This document shows positions 51,780 to 61,446 of a DNA stretch of 64,000 nt, piece by piece (the stretch's first letter is position 1; each line of letters opens with the position of its first letter). Below the pieces are notes generated by a model, which saw only the letters and a program-made list of their open reading frames with translations, was not told the origin of the DNA and ran no database searches. The translations under genes were made by a program, and so were the position numbers. The stretch comes from Holophagales bacterium UBA5704 (GTDB lineage: Bacteria; Acidobacteriota; Thermoanaerobaculia; Multivoradales; UBA5704): assembly GCA_002420005.1 (NCBI GenBank), contig DIHE01000068.1:10695-74694 (forward strand), in the 5' to 3' direction.

Positions 51780-54509
51780 CTACCGCAGGCTCTCCAGGTC
51801 TCGCACCAGCTCGCTGAAGGTCACCGGATCGAGATCGCCGAACCGGAGGTCACCTTCCTCGCCTGAGCCGGCTCGGGCGCTGAGGGTCAGAGGCTCCACG
51901 GTCTGCTCGGGTTCCTCGGCCAGGTCGATCCCGAGCCTGTACCCCGGCTCGATGCGCAAGAGCGCTTCGGCTCCACCCGGCAGGGGCTTTGTGAGCTCGC
52001 AGACGAAGCCGTCCACCCCCTCGCGACGCCATCCTCGCCGGCTCACCAGGCCCAGCAGGCGGACGGTCGCGACCTCCCCCTCCAGGCGGTGGAGCGTCGG
52101 GCTCTCGCGTTCCGCGTCCTGGATCGTCCACACGTCCCGGCCGAGCTGGTGGAAGGGCTGCAGAATCTTGTAGTCGCCGAAGATCGTGCCCCATCGCGCC
52201 GCGAGCTCGTCCGTCAGATCCAGCCGGTGAACGAGACCGACCGACGCGCCGGCCGGCAGCTCCCAGGCTTCATCCTCCGGATCGGCGAAGCGGCTGTCCT
52301 CTTCGACGCGGAAGGTGCCGAGCAGGTGCAGATCGGCGTCCCAGGCGCTCCAGACGAGGCGCCGCACGAGGTGCTGGAGCAGCGGGTGCTCCACGAAAAA
52401 CATCCGGAAGAGGGCGGGCTCCCAGCGGCGCCGGCTGCACATGGCCAGCTCCAGGCGGAGGATCTGCTGGGCGGCGAGCGTCTTGGCGTCTTTCTTGAGC
52501 GCTTTCCAGATCTCGTGTGCCGACTTCGCGGCCTCGGGGTCATCCCCCGCCCCCGGCTTGGGCAGGTCGGAAAGGCGCCGGCCGTCGGCGTCGCGCACGA
52601 ACGGTTTCAGGATCTCGTCGAAGCCGACGCAGAAGGCCCGCGGCCCGAAGTCGAGGCGCAGCGTGCCGGCCGCGTCCAGCCCGAGGTCGGGCACCAGGCG
52701 GTCGGCCAGCTCTTCGGCGGTGAGCCCGCGCTCCGCGGCGATCTCCTCGATCTTCTTCCGGGCCTTGTCCTGGAGAGGCCTGGATTTCGCCTTCTGGGCG
52801 AAGCCATGGAGGTGCATGAGGGCGACGTCGGTGCCCAGGGCACGCAGGACGTCGAGCCCCATCGCCGCCCGCGCGGCGGCTCCTTCGGTGGGCCAGGCGC
52901 GAATCAGCGGGACCAGCCGGCGGGCGCTCTCGTCGTCGCCCAGGTGGCCGAGGGCGTTGAGCGCCCATTGCTCCTTGGGAGGGGCACCGGCGATCAGCCA
53001 GGCGAAGAAGAGATCCCAGGCGAACGCTGCAAGAGAGGCGGGATCGCACGCAGCACGCACTTCGGCGAGCCCGGCGTGTGGCTTGCCGAGCCGGGAGACG
53101 GCGAGGAGGCGACCCAAGGCCTCGACCGCAGCAAGCGGCAGGGCTGCGCTCCGGCCTCGCAGCAGGGGGCGGGTGAAAGCGGCAGCCTGCCAGAACAACG
53201 GCAGCTTCGGAGGTCGCGCCGGAGGCGGACCCGTCAGCACCGGCGGCAGCTCGGCCCCCGCGGCGTCGGGCGGCACCACGAAGGACAGGCTGGCCAGGAG
53301 AGGACGCCGAATCTTCTCGGGGAGCTGCGGCAGGAGCATCGCGGCGAGCTCCGGCTCGCGGCGTGCGAGAAAGGTGAAGAGAGTCAGGTGGAGCTCGCCT
53401 CCCGGTCCCTCCTGCCGCAGGTAGGCGGCGAGACCGGTCAACAGGGCGCGCGGTTCCTGCGCCGCGAGAGTCTGCACCAGCGCACCGACGTCACGCTGGG
53501 CGAGATGTGCGGCCAGCAACGTGGCGGTCACCTCATCCGGCACCCGGGCGAGAAGCTCCAGGATGTCGCGCCGTACCTCCCCGGCGACGCGGACGAGGTG
53601 CCGGACCAGGGTTGGCCGGGCCTCGACCGCAGCACCCTCCAAAAGGCCGAGGGTGGTGAGGGGCTCGCGGTAGTAGCCGCCGTTGAAGAAATGAAGCAGG
53701 ATGGGCACCGCGGCGTGCCCGAGACCATCCAGCAGGGTGAGCGTCAGGCCCTTGAAGTCGGCCAGGTAGGGCTCCACCTGCGGCGCCAGGACCTCGTATG
53801 TTTCGACGGCCTCGGCGAGATCCAGGATCAGGGCGGTGTCGGTCAAGGAACAGGCCAGGCATGCCGCGAGCTTTTTTGCGGTCCCGGCAGCCAGGACCTC
53901 CCTTGCATCCTGCTCGGCCCACGCCGATACGTCAGGAAAGAGATAGGAGAGCACGACCCGGGTTTCGAGCGGGGCGCCGGTGCGCAGGCGCTCCGCGGTA
54001 ACCCGGGCGGCGCCCCAGTCCTCCTCGCCGGCCGCAGCCAGGCGCCGCCGCAGGTCGAGACCGTGACGAAGGCTCTTGGGAAAAGGATTGCCCGGCAGGA
54101 AGGAGATCTTGGGTACGCCGCCCGGGTTGTCGCACCACAGCCCGCACGAGGCGACCAGCGCTTCGACGGCGAAGGCAAGCCCGGCGGTGGCCACCCAACA
54201 GGACAAGACGTCGCCCTCGACGCGGGACCGGCCGAGGGAGAACATGGCCAGCAACATCCCTTCCACCTCGGGCGTGCGGAGGCGAGGTGCCAGGCCGGGC
54301 TCCGCCATTCGCTCCACGGCGGCACGGAGCCGGGGACCCAGCACCGGATCCTCCAGCGTTGGAGAGCGTGCCCAGGCGGCTGCGGAGGGAGCGAAAAGCT
54401 CCCGCATCCGTGCGAAGGCGGCGACGGGGTCATCCGGTGGCGGCGGCGGCGCTCCGCCCCGGCGAGGATGGACGTGGAGGCGCAGGGCGTCGGTCCAGGG
54501 TATGGTCAT
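51780..54509 (-). CDS. DUF4132-domain protein
   Basis: The 909-aa protein has a long alpha-helical repeat-like N-terminal region (HEAT-like; Leu/Ala-rich helices, about residues 30-560) and a C-terminal DUF4132 domain with LGLDAAGTLRLDFGPRAF, FDEILKPFVRDADGR and LSDLPKPG. DUF4132 proteins relate to molybdate-metabolism regulator MolR in E. coli, but the function is not established. It starts at ATG 54509, and its stop abuts the mntA fragment. Confidence 0.8.
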   Translation of the reverse strand: MTIPWTDALRLHVHPRRGGAPPPPPDDPVAAFARMRELFAPSAAAWARSPTLEDPVLGPRLRAAVERMAEPGLAPRLRTPEVEGMLLAMFSLGRSRVEGDVLSCWVATAGLAFAVEALVASCGLWCDNPGGVPKISFLPGNPFPKSLRHGLDLRRRLAAAGEEDWGAARVTAERLRTGAPLETRVVLSYLFPDVSAWAEQDAREVLAAGTAKKLAACLACSLTDTALILDLAEAVETYEVLAPQVEPYLADFKGLTLTLLDGLGHAAVPILLHFFNGGYYREPLTTLGLLEGAAVEARPTLVRHLVRVAGEVRRDILELLARVPDEVTATLLAAHLAQRDVGALVQTLAAQEPRALLTGLAAYLRQEGPGGELHLTLFTFLARREPELAAMLLPQLPEKIRRPLLASLSFVVPPDAAGAELPPVLTGPPPARPPKLPLFWQAAAFTRPLLRGRSAALPLAAVEALGRLLAVSRLGKPHAGLAEVRAACDPASLAAFAWDLFFAWLIAGAPPKEQWALNALGHLGDDESARRLVPLIRAWPTEGAAARAAMGLDVLRALGTDVALMHLHGFAQKAKSRPLQDKARKKIEEIAAERGLTAEELADRLVPDLGLDAAGTLRLDFGPRAFCVGFDEILKPFVRDADGRRLSDLPKPGAGDDPEAAKSAHEIWKALKKDAKTLAAQQILRLELAMCSRRRWEPALFRMFFVEHPLLQHLVRRLVWSAWDADLHLLGTFRVEEDSRFADPEDEAWELPAGASVGLVHRLDLTDELAARWGTIFGDYKILQPFHQLGRDVWTIQDAERESPTLHRLEGEVATVRLLGLVSRRGWRREGVDGFVCELTKPLPGGAEALLRIEPGYRLGIDLAEEPEQTVEPLTLSARAGSGEEGDLRFGDLDPVTFSELVRDLESLR

Positions 54510-54556
54510 TACTGCAACTCTATCCCAGGCCCCTGGACGTGCTGTTGCGGCCCCCG

Positions 54557-56326
54557 CTACCGCACCGCCGCCAACCGCGCCGCCGCCGGCCGGCGCTCTC
54601 CGACCTGCTGGCGCCACATGGCGTAGTACAGCCCCTTCTGCGCCAGCAGCTCCTCGTGGCGGCCGGATTCGACGATCTGGCCGTGCTCCAGGACGTGGAT
54701 GCGGTCGGCGTGGAGGATGGTCGAGAGACGGTGCGCGATGAGGATGGTGATCACCTGGCTCGAGGCCACCTCGCGGATCGTCTCGGTGATGTCCTCTTCG
54801 GTGAGCGAGTCGAGCGAGGAGGTCGCCTCGTCGAAGACCAGCAGGCGTGGACGGCGCAGCAGGGCGCGCGCGATCGACAATCGCTGCTTCTCTCCCCCGG
54901 AGACCTTGACGCCTCCTTCGCCGATCACCGTGTCGAGACCGCGGTCGGCGCGCGCCAGCAGGCTGTCGCAGGCGGCCTTCTGCAGAACCTCCAGGCAGTC
55001 GGCGTCGGTGGCGCCGGGGTTGACGAAGAGCAGATTCTCGCGAATCGAGCCGGAGAAGAGCTGCGTGTCCTGGGTCACGAAGCCGATCTGCGCCCGCAGC
55101 TCCTCCAGCTCGATCTCCGTCCCCGGCTTGCCGTTGTAGAGGATGCGCCCGCCTTCCGGCCGGTAGAGACCGACGAGCAGCTTGACGAGGGTGGTCTTGC
55201 CGGAGCCCGAAGGTCCCACGAAAGCGACCGTCTCGCCGCGCTCGACGTCGAACGACACGCCGGTGAGCGCCGGAACCGCCGCGGTCTGGTGGGTGAAGCG
55301 GACGTCCTCGAACGCCAGCGTCGCGAGCTCGCCCAGCGGCTGTGGATGCGCCGGCTTCGCCTCCTGCGGCAGGTCGAGGATCGCCTGATAGGTTTCGAGC
55401 GACGCCTCGGTCTCGCGGTAGGTGTTGATCACCGTGCCCAATTCCTGGAGCGGGCCGAAGATGAAAAAGGAATAGATGAACAGGGAGAAGAACTGGCCGA
55501 CCGTGATCTGCTGGGTATAGATCAGGTACAGCATCAGGAAGAGGATCGACGTGCGCAGGGCGTTGACCGCGGTGCCCTGGATGAAGCTGAGCAGCCGCAG
55601 CGAGCGCACCTTGCGCAGCTCCAGCTTGAGGATCTTGCCGGTGATCGAGTTGAGCCGTTCGATCTCCTGGCCGGCGAGCCCGAGGCTCTTGACCAGCTCG
55701 ATGTTGCGCAGCGATTCCGTGGTCGAGCCGGCGAGCGCCGTGGTCTCGGCGACGATGATCTTCTGGATTTTCTTGATCCGCTTCGAGAGGACCGAGCTGA
55801 GCACGCCGATGACGGGCACGGTGAGAAAGAAGACCGGCGCGATGACCCAGTGCACGGTGAAGGCGTAGACCATCACGAAGACGACGCCGACCAGGGTGGT
55901 GAACAGTGTGTTGACCGCGGAGCTGATCAGCTTCTCGACGTCGGTGCGCACCTTCTGGAGCTTGCCGAGGGTCTCGCCGCTGCGCTGGTCCTCGAACAGG
56001 GAGTACGGCAGCCCGAGAGAATGGCGGACCCCGTCCGAGTAGAGCTGGGCGCCCAGGCGCTGGGTGACGACGTTGACGCAATAGTCCTGGAAGTTCTTGG
56101 CCACCCGCGAGACGAACGCCACGCCGACCGCCGCGGCGAGCAGCAGGCTCACGCCGCGGAAGAACTCGCCGGTGGTGTACTCCTTGTACCGGGTGGCGTA
56201 CTCGTCGATGACGTGGCGGAAGATGAGCGGATCGAGCAGGGAGAAGACCTGATTGACCGCCGCCAGCAGGAGGGCCAGGGCGACGAGCCCCCAGGAGCGG
56301 CGGAGATAGGAGTAGAGAAGTCGCAT
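54557..56326 (-). CDS. ABC transporter, fused permease and ATPase
   Basis: The 589-aa half-transporter has six membrane helices (about residues 15-310) and an ATPase domain: FVGPSGSGKTTLVKLL (Walker A, about residue 378), VTQDTQLFSGSIRENLLF (Q-loop), VSGGEKQRLSIARALL (signature) and LLVFDEATSSLD (Walker B). It is an MsbA-like exporter that works as a dimer; the substrate may be a lipid or drug. No ribosome site is obvious before ATG 56326. Confidence 0.9.
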   Translation of the reverse strand: MRLLYSYLRRSWGLVALALLLAAVNQVFSLLDPLIFRHVIDEYATRYKEYTTGEFFRGVSLLLAAAVGVAFVSRVAKNFQDYCVNVVTQRLGAQLYSDGVRHSLGLPYSLFEDQRSGETLGKLQKVRTDVEKLISSAVNTLFTTLVGVVFVMVYAFTVHWVIAPVFFLTVPVIGVLSSVLSKRIKKIQKIIVAETTALAGSTTESLRNIELVKSLGLAGQEIERLNSITGKILKLELRKVRSLRLLSFIQGTAVNALRTSILFLMLYLIYTQQITVGQFFSLFIYSFFIFGPLQELGTVINTYRETEASLETYQAILDLPQEAKPAHPQPLGELATLAFEDVRFTHQTAAVPALTGVSFDVERGETVAFVGPSGSGKTTLVKLLVGLYRPEGGRILYNGKPGTEIELEELRAQIGFVTQDTQLFSGSIRENLLFVNPGATDADCLEVLQKAACDSLLARADRGLDTVIGEGGVKVSGGEKQRLSIARALLRRPRLLVFDEATSSLDSLTEEDITETIREVASSQVITILIAHRLSTILHADRIHVLEHGQIVESGRHEELLAQKGLYYAMWRQQVGERRPAAARLAAVR

Positions 56327-56398
56327 GGCCGAACATGGTACTCGACCGGCGGAGCCTGCCTGCGACATGATCGTTCCGTAGACGGAGGAAGACGTGCC

Positions 56399-57637
56399 AT
56401 GAAGACCCGAGCCGCTCTCGCCACCCCCCTCGCCCTGCTGGGAACCCTCGCCGGAGGCGCCGCGGCCCTGGAGCTGCCGGCACCCACCGGTCCCTTTCCG
56501 GTCGGTACGACCGCGTGGTACGTGACGGATGCGGCGCGACCGGAGACCTTCGCGGCGCCCGGCGTGGCGCGGCAGGTGAAGGTGATGGCCTGGTATCCCG
56601 CGGCGGGAGGGGATCAGGGCGCGCCGGCACCCTATCTGCGGGAGGGCATCGCCGAGCTGCCGCCCCGCCTGCGGACGCCGCTCGCCGAGCTGGGGAGCGT
56701 ACGCACCCGTTCCCGCCTCGACGCACCGGTCGCGGCCGGCGCGGAGAAGCTGCCGGTCCTCGTGTTCTCGCATGGATTCGGGAGCGCCGCCAGCTCCTAC
56801 ACGGCTCTGGTCGAGGATCTGGCTTCCCATGGCTACGCCGTTCTGAGCGTCGTCCACCCGTATGAGGTCACGGCGGTGACGCTCGCGGACGGGAAGGTGA
56901 TCTCTCTGTTCGACGCGGACGGCAAACCGAGCCCTGCGTTCCGCGCGGTCATCACCGAATGGGACCGCGAGGACGAGATCATGGCCGAGGTCACCAAGGA
57001 ACCGGAGGAAGAGGCCCAGCTCAAGAGGCTGCGCGCGTACCTGGAAGGGCTCCCGTCCACGCATGCCACCCTGCGCCGCTGGGTGGACGACACCAAGCTC
57101 GTGCTCGACCGGCTCCCCGACCTGCCGCGAACCGGTGTCCCCGGTCAACTGGCCGCGCGGCTCGACCTGGGCCGCCTGGGGGCGTTCGGCCACTCCATGG
57201 GCGGCGTCACCTCCGGGCAGTTCTGCCTGGACGACCGCCGTTGCCGCGCCGGGCTGAATCTCGACGGCATCCCCCAGTACGGCACGATGATCGACCAGCG
57301 CCTGCCCGTCCCGTTTCTGATGGTCTACTCGGCGCGGCCGGGGAGGACGGGGGCGAGCGATGCGATCTACCGTCGGGCGGCGTCCCGGTATGACCGGGTG
57401 GATGTCCGGAACACCCTGCACGTCGATTTCAGCGACATGGTCCTCTGGGGCGGGCCGCTGCAAGCGGGCGGCGCCCTCGGCACCCTGGCGCCGGCACGGG
57501 CGGTCGAGATCACCCGGACCATCGTCCGTCAGTACTTCGACCAGGAGTTGCTGGGAAAACCGTCGCCCCTCCTGGGTGGGAAGGAGACGCTGCCGGAGGT
57601 GACGATCCGGAGCTTCCCGGCCACCGCGCCACGATAG
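56399..57637 (+). CDS. secreted alpha/beta hydrolase (platelet-activating-factor acetylhydrolase-like)
   Basis: The 412-aa product has a signal peptide (LATPLALLGTLAGGAAALEL) and an alpha/beta hydrolase domain: VKVMAWYPAAGG, VLVFSHGFGSAASSY (oxyanion region), GAFGHSMGGVTSGQF (nucleophile Ser) and LHVDFSDMVLWG (His near residue 340). The order matches the PAF-acetylhydrolase / PET-hydrolase-like group. GGAGGAAG precedes the ATG. Confidence 0.82.
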   Translation: MKTRAALATPLALLGTLAGGAAALELPAPTGPFPVGTTAWYVTDAARPETFAAPGVARQVKVMAWYPAAGGDQGAPAPYLREGIAELPPRLRTPLAELGSVRTRSRLDAPVAAGAEKLPVLVFSHGFGSAASSYTALVEDLASHGYAVLSVVHPYEVTAVTLADGKVISLFDADGKPSPAFRAVITEWDREDEIMAEVTKEPEEEAQLKRLRAYLEGLPSTHATLRRWVDDTKLVLDRLPDLPRTGVPGQLAARLDLGRLGAFGHSMGGVTSGQFCLDDRRCRAGLNLDGIPQYGTMIDQRLPVPFLMVYSARPGRTGASDAIYRRAASRYDRVDVRNTLHVDFSDMVLWGGPLQAGGALGTLAPARAVEITRTIVRQYFDQELLGKPSPLLGGKETLPEVTIRSFPATAPR

Positions 57638-57640
57638 GCG

Positions 57641-57925
57641 TCAGCCGAGCGGCTGGAGCGGGTCGAAGCGCTGGGTGAGGTAGAGGCGGCCGTCTTCTTC
57701 CTCGGAGTAGCTCGCCGGGACGAAGTCCTTCTCCAGCAGGGCATCGAGCACGACGACGATGGCGACGTCGAAGGGGATCACCTGGCCGCGCAGGGTGAGG
57801 CGCTGCGGCACCCACAGCTCGAAGCCTTCGGGAGGCCCGTTGTCCCCGGGCCGTGCCAGGTTCTCAATCCGGCGCAACAGCTCTTCGACGGTCCCCCGCC
57901 GTGAACGCCCATCCTGTCCGGTCAT
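57641..57925 (-). CDS. small conserved-looking protein of unknown function
   Basis: The 94-aa protein has GGGGAGGAG before its ATG and a compact fold with VIPFDVAIVVVLDALLEKDF and a Tyr/Glu-rich end. It lies 63 nt downstream of rtcR and could be cotranscribed with it. No family was recognised. Confidence 0.55.
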   Translation of the reverse strand: MTGQDGRSRRGTVEELLRRIENLARPGDNGPPEGFELWVPQRLTLRGQVIPFDVAIVVVLDALLEKDFVPASYSEEEDGRLYLTQRFDPLQPLG

Positions 57926-57988
57926 GGTCTCCTCCCCGCGAAGAGTCGGATCGAGCTCGCTCAGGAAGCCTTGGAATCCTATGGTACA

Positions 57989-59578
57989 TCAAGGAGCCGC
58001 GCCGACCGTCGCCCAATCCAGTCCGAAGCTCGCCAGATATTTGCGGATGCGGTCGGCGTCGTTGGCGCTCTTCTTCTTCTGCCGGGAGACGGCGAACAGC
58101 TTGCGGCCGGCTTCGGCGAGGGAGCGCGAGGCGCGGCAGACGCGGACGGCCTCGGCGAGCTGGACGCGGTCGAAGAGGTCGAGCTCGGCGAGACCCTCGG
58201 GCCCCACGATGTCGGCCAGGACCTCGTCGGAGCCGCTCACCGGCTCCTGCCAGGCGGCGCGCAGGCGGGCGATCTCCTCGTCCACGACCTCGACGGTGAT
58301 CCGGCCCCCCGGGGACAGAGTGGCCATGCGGGTCACCGCGGAGCTCAGGTCGCGGAAGTTGGCCGCCCAGGCCGCGTCCGGCGAGACGGCGAAGGCGAGG
58401 AACCGCTGGCGGGCTTCCTTATTGAAGGTGACGTTCGTCCCGTCGCGGGCGGAGATCTGCTCCAGCTCATAGGCGAGGTTGGGCTCGACGTCCTCCCGCC
58501 GCTCGGCGAGACCGGGCAGCCGGAAGGTCCACAGGTCGATGCGCGCCAGGAGGTCGGCGCGGAAGCGCCCACCGCGCACCTCGTCGGCCAGGGTGCGGTT
58601 GGTGCCGGCGATCAACTGGAAGTCGCTCTCCGCCTCGGCGTCCGCGCCCACCGGCAGGAACCGCTTCTCCTCGACGGCGCGCAGGAGCATCGCCTGTTCG
58701 TCGAGGCCCAGCTCGCCGATCTCGTCCAGGAAGAGGATGCCGCCGTCCGCCGCGCGCAGCAGGCCGAGCCGGTCCTGGAGCGCGCCGGTGAAGGCGCCGC
58801 GCTTGTGGCCGAAGAGGGCGGACATCGCCCCGTCGCCGCGGACGGTGGCGCAGTTGACCTCGACGAACGGGCCGGTGACCTGGCGCCGCTGCTTCTTGAG
58901 GTCATAGACCCGGCGCGCCAGGCGCGACTTGCCGGCGCCGGTGGGGCCGGTGAAGAGGATCGGCGCCCGCGAGGCGATGGCCACCCGTTCGATCCGCTCG
59001 ATCAGCCGGTTGAAGGCGGCATTGCGGGTGTCGATGCCCGCCTTCAGGAAGGACAGGCCTTCGTCGTGCTCGCGGGCGAAGCGGCGGGCGATGGCGTCGT
59101 AGCGCGAGAGGTCGAGGTCGATGATCCGGTAGGAGCCCGGCCCTCGCCGCGACCGGCCCGGCGGCGCCGTCTGCAGCAGGCGGGCCGGGACGTACCGCGC
59201 CTCGGCGAGGAGGAACATGCAGATCTGGCAGACGTGGGTCCCGGTGGTGATGTGGAGCAGGTACTCCTCGTTCTCCGGATCGAACGGATAGCCGCGGGCG
59301 AAGTCCTGGAGGACACCGTAGACCTCTTCGAAGTCCCAGGCGTCTTTCAGGTCGATCTCGTGCCGCCGCACCTCGGTCTCCGGCGACACCGTCACCAGGT
59401 CCGCCGCCACCGTCTCCGCCAACGAGCCCTGGCCGCGCTGGACCAGCAGCTCGAAGCGATGGACCAACAGGTCCTCCTGCTGGCCGATGGCCACCGTCGG
59501 CCGCCAGCCCTCCCAGCGCCCCGGTCCCTTCCCGGAGTCGAGAGTGGAGCCGAGAAGGCCGAGGACGACGCGCTTCAT
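57989..59578 (-). CDS. rtcR: RNA-repair sigma-54 activator
   Basis: The 529-aa RtcR has an N-terminal CARF-like sensor (VVLGLLGSTLDSG; LHITTGTHVCQICMFLLAEA, about residues 105-125), a central AAA+ domain with Walker A GPTGAGKSRLA, the sigma-54-contact loop GAFTGA and FLDEIGELGLDEQAMLLRAV, and a C-terminal helix-turn-helix (LAEAGRKLFAVSRQKKKSAN). It turns on RNA-repair genes when its CARF domain binds an RNA-end-derived ligand. ATG 59578 is preferred because GGGAAGCG precedes it and TAGAAT (59598-59603) would place the transcript start near 59591. It diverges from the rsr-rtcB-rtcA operon. Confidence 0.92.
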   Translation of the reverse strand: MKRVVLGLLGSTLDSGKGPGRWEGWRPTVAIGQQEDLLVHRFELLVQRGQGSLAETVAADLVTVSPETEVRRHEIDLKDAWDFEEVYGVLQDFARGYPFDPENEEYLLHITTGTHVCQICMFLLAEARYVPARLLQTAPPGRSRRGPGSYRIIDLDLSRYDAIARRFAREHDEGLSFLKAGIDTRNAAFNRLIERIERVAIASRAPILFTGPTGAGKSRLARRVYDLKKQRRQVTGPFVEVNCATVRGDGAMSALFGHKRGAFTGALQDRLGLLRAADGGILFLDEIGELGLDEQAMLLRAVEEKRFLPVGADAEAESDFQLIAGTNRTLADEVRGGRFRADLLARIDLWTFRLPGLAERREDVEPNLAYELEQISARDGTNVTFNKEARQRFLAFAVSPDAAWAANFRDLSSAVTRMATLSPGGRITVEVVDEEIARLRAAWQEPVSGSDEVLADIVGPEGLAELDLFDRVQLAEAVRVCRASRSLAEAGRKLFAVSRQKKKSANDADRIRKYLASFGLDWATVGAAP

Positions 59579-59677
59579 CGCGCTTCCCATATCCGCGATT
59601 CTACATTGCTATCCCCTGAGATACGCCTGCCGGGTGCCGCCCGCCGGCGGAGATTTCCCTCCGGCGCTCGCAATCCA

Positions 59678-59702
59678 CTGTTTTTACAGCGGTTTACACC
59701 GC
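59678..59702. promoter_or_regulatory. candidate RtcR upstream activating dyads
   Basis: Two adjacent dyads, CTGT-TTTT-ACAG (59678-59689) and GCGGT-TTAC-ACCGC (59689-59702), lie 25-50 bp upstream of the sigma-54 site. Their place and symmetry suit binding of an RtcR multimer. This is an inference; the RtcR site has not been determined here. Confidence 0.5.
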
Positions 59703-59725
59703 ACCAGCCGGCCGTCGCCGCCACC

Positions 59726-59742
59726 TGGCACGCTCTGTGGAA
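59726..59742 (+). promoter_or_regulatory. sigma-54-type promoter of the rsr-rtcB-rtcA operon
   Basis: TGGCAC followed by GG-N10-GG spacing (GG at 59727-59728 and 59739-59740) fits the -24/-12 architecture. The -12 pair is GG instead of the usual GC, so it is a near-consensus match. The predicted start is near 59752, about 30 nt before the rsr ATG. Confidence 0.55.
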
Positions 59743-59780
59743 CAGACTCCCTGCGGACGATGACCCGAGGAGGTGAGACG

Positions 59781-61352
59781 ATGGCGAGCAAGACCCTGTT
59801 CCGGACGACTCCTGGCAAGCTGGCTCCGCGGACGGACGCGGTGAACGAGGCGGGTGGGGTGGCCTATGCGCTGGAGCCCCGGCAGGCGCTCGCCTGCTAT
59901 GCGGCGACGGGCTGCTTGTCGACCACGTTCTACGCCTCCGCCGAGGTGCAGCTCGACGCGATCCTCGGCTTGTGCGGTCAGGTCGAGCCGGAGTGGATCG
60001 CGAAGACCGCCGTCTATGCCCGGGAACGGGCCGTGATGAAGGACCTGCCGGCGTTGCTCGCGGCGGTGCTGTCGGGGCGCAGCGCGGACCTGCTGCGGAG
60101 GATCTTTCCGCGGGTGATCGACAGCCCGAAGATGCTGCGGAACTTCGTGCAGATCGTCCGCTCCGGCGCGGCGGGCCGCAAGTCGCTGGGCACGGTGCCG
60201 AAGCGGTTGGTCCTGCGCTGGCTGGAGGAGCGGTCGGACGATCAGCTCTTCAACGGCTCGGTGGGCAACGCGCCGTCGCTGGCCGATGTGCTGAAGATGG
60301 TCCACCCGAAGCCGGCCACCCGGAGCCGCGAGGCGCTGTACGGCTGGCTGCTGGGCCGCGAGGTCGCCGAGGACGCGCTGCCGCCGGTGGTGGCCGCGTT
60401 CGAGCGGTACAAGGCAGACCCGCAGGGCATCGCGGTGCCGGACGTGCCGTTCCAGATGTTGACCGCGCTGCCCCTCGGTCGGGCCGAGTGGGTGGAGATC
60501 GCGCGGCGGGCGCCGTGGCAGATGACCCGGATGAACCTGAACACGTTCCAGCGTCACGGCGTGTTTGAGGTGCCGGGGATCACCGAGATCGTCGCCGCGC
60601 GGCTGCGCAACCCGGAGCTGATCGCCCAGGCGCGCGTGCTGCCGTATCAGCTCCTGATGGCCTTCACGGCGGCCTCGGCCGACCTGCCGGCCGCCATCCG
60701 CGAAGCGCTTCAGGACGCCATGGAAGTGGCGCTCCAGAACGTGCCGCGGGTGGAAGGAAAGGTGTGGGTGTGTCCGGACGTTTCGGGGTCCATGCATTCG
60801 GCGGTGACCGGGCTGCGGCCCGGCGCCACCAGCGCAGTGCGGTGCATCGACGTGGCCGCGCTCGTCGCGGCGGCCCTGTTGCGGAAGAACCCGGACGCGG
60901 AGATCGTGCCGTTCGAGTCCGACGTGGTGAAGGTGCAGTTGAACCCGCGCGACTCGGTGATGACGAACGCCCGGACGCTGGCCGCGTTGCCGGCCGGCGG
61001 GACCAACTGCTCGGCGCCGTTGCGGTATCTGAACGAGCGGCGGGCGCAGGGGGACCTGGTGGTCTACGTGTCCGACAACGAGTCGTGGATCGACACGCCG
61101 TGGTATGGCCGGTTCGGCGGCAGCGCCACGGAGACGATGCGGCAGTGGGAAGCGTTCAAGCAGCGCAACCCGGCGGCGAAGATGGTGGCGATCGACCTCC
61201 AGCCGAACGCGACCGTGCAGGCGAAGGAGCGGGAGGACATCGTGAACGTCGGCGGCTTTTCCGATCAGGTCTTCCAGGTGATCGCCGACGTCGCCGCCGG
61301 CCGCTCGACGGCCGGGCACTGGGTGCGGCAGATCGAGAGCATCGATCTGTAG
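59781..61352 (+). CDS. rsr: Ro/Rsr TROVE-domain RNA-binding protein
   Basis: The 523-aa protein has the TROVE HEAT-repeat ring (residues about 20-325; YALEPRQALACYAATGCLST, then TVPKRLVLRWLEER) and a von Willebrand A domain with a metal-ion adhesion site DVSGSMHS (about 334-341). Bacterial Ro proteins bind Y RNAs on the ring exterior and structured RNAs inside. GAGGAGGTGAG precedes the ATG. Two Y RNAs follow at once. Confidence 0.93.
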   Translation: MASKTLFRTTPGKLAPRTDAVNEAGGVAYALEPRQALACYAATGCLSTTFYASAEVQLDAILGLCGQVEPEWIAKTAVYARERAVMKDLPALLAAVLSGRSADLLRRIFPRVIDSPKMLRNFVQIVRSGAAGRKSLGTVPKRLVLRWLEERSDDQLFNGSVGNAPSLADVLKMVHPKPATRSREALYGWLLGREVAEDALPPVVAAFERYKADPQGIAVPDVPFQMLTALPLGRAEWVEIARRAPWQMTRMNLNTFQRHGVFEVPGITEIVAARLRNPELIAQARVLPYQLLMAFTAASADLPAAIREALQDAMEVALQNVPRVEGKVWVCPDVSGSMHSAVTGLRPGATSAVRCIDVAALVAAALLRKNPDAEIVPFESDVVKVQLNPRDSVMTNARTLAALPAGGTNCSAPLRYLNERRAQGDLVVYVSDNESWIDTPWYGRFGGSATETMRQWEAFKQRNPAAKMVAIDLQPNATVQAKEREDIVNVGGFSDQVFQVIADVAAGRSTAGHWVRQIESIDL

Positions 61353-61367
61353 CGGGGCGCGAAAAGG

Positions 61368-61439
61368 TTCAGGTTCGTGGCGAATGCCGGTGGAACTACA
61401 TCGGGTTGTTTCACCTACAACTTGTCGCCACGGTTTTTC
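61368..61439 (+). ncRNA. Y RNA 1 (short)
   Basis: The end stem CGTGGCGA (61376-61383) / TCGCCACG (61425-61432) is perfect and is followed by GTTTTTC. The strand pair GGCGAATG with CTTGTCGCC fits the Ro-binding consensus of bacterial Y RNAs (GNCGAANG opposite a CUUG-containing strand). The loop side has a GTTGT / ACAAC stem. It lies between rsr and rtcB, as in other rsr loci. The 5' end is estimated. Confidence 0.8.
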
Positions 61440-61446
61440 AAAGGGT

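Noticed and set aside
51780..56726. One continuous minus-strand frame of 1648 codons
   Set aside because: It runs out of phase through the ABC-exporter gene and only its last 909 codons (from ATG 54509) encode a recognisable protein (DUF4132). The upstream part is a shadow of the exporter.
61376..61432. Two intrinsic terminators of rsr
   Set aside because: Stem-plus-T-run alone would fit, but the shared 28-nt module, Ro-binding consensus and covarying stems indicate Y RNAs; termination may still occur at the T-runs.
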